Shown in pieces: positions 4,746-5,948 of a stretch of DNA of 5,948 bases (positions are counted from its first letter, which is position 1; each line of letters starts with the position of its first letter). The DNA is from CAZRDB01 sp964598695 (lineage in GTDB: Bacteria; Armatimonadota; Zipacnadia; UBA1398), in NCBI GenBank assembly GCA_964598695.1, contig CAZRDB010000254.1, positions 1 through 5,948 of the forward strand. Direction: 5' to 3'. The position numbers were made by a program, and so were the translations under genes. Under the pieces are notes generated by a model, which saw nothing but the letters and a program-made list of their open reading frames with translations, ran no database searches and was not told the origin of the DNA.

Positions 4746-5948
4746 ATGGCTGACAAGAGACCCGGCGGTCCCCCGCCCGGTGAGGCGATCGCCCGCCAGG
4801 TAGTGCCCGTGGAGATCAGCAGCGAGATGCGCACGTCGTACATGACGTACGCGATGAGCGTCATCTTCGCTCGCGCGCTGCCCGATGCCCGCGACGGCCT
4901 CAAGCCCTCGCTCCGGCGCATCGTCTACGCGATGGGCGAGATGAACCTGGCGCCGGGCGGCCGCCACGTCAAGTGCGCCAAGGTCGCGGGTCAGGTCAGC
5001 GGCACCTACCACCCCCACGGCAACGAGGTCGTCTACCCGGCCATGGTCCGCCTCGGCCAGGACTTCTCGATGCGCTACCTGCTCGTTGACCCCCAGGGCA
5101 ACTTCGGCTCGGTCGATGGCGATCCCCCCGCGGCCATGCGCTACACCGAGTGCCGTCAGGCCCGGGCCGCCGTCGACCTGCTGCTCGATATCGACAAGGA
5201 CACCGTCGACTACGCGCCCACCTACGACGAGGAGGGCAAGGAGCCGGTCGTCCTCCCGGCCCGCTTCCCCACCCTGCTGTGCAACGGCAGCACGGGGATC
5301 GCCGTCGGCATGGCCACCAACATCCCGACCCACAACGTGACCGAGGTCTGCGACGCGATCGCGGCCGTGATCGACAACCCCGAGATCACGATCCCGCAGC
5401 TCATGCGCTACGTCCCCGGCCCCGACTTCCCGACCGCCGGCCTGATCCTCGGCACCCGAGGGATCCGACAGGCCTACGAGACGGGCCGCGGCGCGATCAC
5501 GATGCAGGCGCGCGTCTCCGTGGAGCCGATCGGCCAGGGCCGCGAGGCGATCATCGTCACCGAGATCCCCTACCAGGTGAACAAGTCGGTCCTGGTGGGC
5601 AAGATCGCCGATCTCGCCCGCAACAAGATCATCGAGGGCATCTCCGACATCCGCGACGAGTCCGACCGCAAGGGCATGCGGATCGTCATCGAGATGAAGC
5701 GCGACGCCAACCCCAACGTGGTGCTCAACCAGCTCTACAAGCACACCCAGATGCGCGCGAGCTTCGCCGCCAACATGCTGGCCCTGGTCGACGGCGTGCC
5801 CCGCATGCTCACACTCAAGCGGGCCCTGGAGATCTACGTCGAGCACCGCAGGGAAGTCATCCTGCGGCGGACCCGCTTCCTCCTCGCCAAGGCCGAGGAG
5901 CGCGCCCACATCCTCGAGGGCTTCCTCCGCGCGCTCGACATGCTCGAC
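4746..5948 (+). CDS. gyrA: DNA gyrase subunit A (5' part, cut by window edge)
   Basis: GyrA is the DNA-cleaving and rejoining subunit of gyrase, forming the A2B2 enzyme with GyrB. The first 401 residues are present, roughly half of a usual 800-850. After a short Pro/Gly-rich start comes SSEMRTSYMTYAMSVIFARA, the canonical N-terminus. The winged-helix DNA-gate domain contains GLKPSLRRIVYAM, the HPHG motif (89-92), and the catalytic tyrosine Tyr133 preceded by Arg132 in AAMRYTE. STGIAVGMATNIPTHN (the intercalating-isoleucine region) and EIPYQVNKS of the tower domain follow. The window ends in the coiled coil after RALEIYVEHRREVILRRT. The C-terminal beta-pinwheel with the GyrA box, which separates GyrA from ParC, is outside the window. 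The call as GyrA rests on its place behind gyrB. The residues aligned to E. coli Ser83 and Asp87 are Glu94 and Pro98. Confidence 0.95.
   Translation, partial: MADKRPGGPPPGEAIARQVVPVEISSEMRTSYMTYAMSVIFARALPDARDGLKPSLRRIVYAMGEMNLAPGGRHVKCAKVAGQVSGTYHPHGNEVVYPAMVRLGQDFSMRYLLVDPQGNFGSVDGDPPAAMRYTECRQARAAVDLLLDIDKDTVDYAPTYDEEGKEPVVLPARFPTLLCNGSTGIAVGMATNIPTHNVTEVCDAIAAVIDNPEITIPQLMRYVPGPDFPTAGLILGTRGIRQAYETGRGAITMQARVSVEPIGQGREAIIVTEIPYQVNKSVLVGKIADLARNKIIEGISDIRDESDRKGMRIVIEMKRDANPNVVLNQLYKHTQMRASFAANMLALVDGVPRMLTLKRALEIYVEHRREVILRRTRFLLAKAEERAHILEGFLRALDMLD

Noticed and set aside
4677..5909. Long open reading frame (410 codons) on the minus strand opposite gyrA
   Set aside because: Its His/Asp/Val/Ala/Gly-rich composition is typical of the reverse complement of a high-GC gene, and gyrA on the plus strand is unmistakable.

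Overview
This is a high-GC bacterial chromosome segment with all genes on the + strand. It reads as a housekeeping region: the main content is gyrB followed by gyrA (cut by the right edge), the two subunits of DNA gyrase. Upstream lie three single-function genes of less certain role. The strong G/C preference at third codon positions, the short (about 660-residue) GyrB without the large Gram-negative TOPRIM insert, the GyrA active-site region of the HPHGNEVVYP type and the extended -10 promoters would fit a Chloroflexota/Thermomicrobia-like bacterium. That placement is a guess from recognition, not proven by the window.

Layout. 1-67 is the 3' end of an unidentified gene. 68-195 is a non-coding gap with two perfect hairpins. 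196-675 encodes a 159-residue basic protein of unknown function, possibly winged-helix-like. 713-1672 encodes a Gfo/Idh/MocA-family NAD(P)-dependent oxidoreductase, probably co-transcribed with the previous gene. A good sigma-70-type promoter at 1709-1737 drives 1776-2330, an exported 184-residue protein whose core resembles the extracytoplasmic domain that precedes some MscS-type channels. 2331-2706 is a 376-base gap. It holds GC-rich inverted repeats (2382-2428), a near-consensus promoter (2468-2497) and a predicted leader of about 200 nt that ends in a hairpin beside the gyrB Shine-Dalgarno sequence. gyrB is 2707-4680, gyrA starts at 4746, and the 65-base spacer has a clear ribosome binding site.

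Function. GyrB (ATPase and TOPRIM) and GyrA (breakage-reunion) form the A2B2 gyrase that introduces negative supercoils. Their adjacency suggests one transcript from the 2468-2497 promoter, giving balanced subunit supply. The three upstream genes have no evident functional link to gyrase.

No mobile element, CRISPR array, tRNA or rRNA was seen, and there is no convincing sign of a new multi-gene system. The points most worth a second look are the quinolone-pocket residues in GyrA, an acidic/Asn-Gly insertion in the GyrB TOPRIM region, the long structured gyrB leader, the mutually exclusive hairpins upstream of it, and the stand-alone MscS-associated domain.
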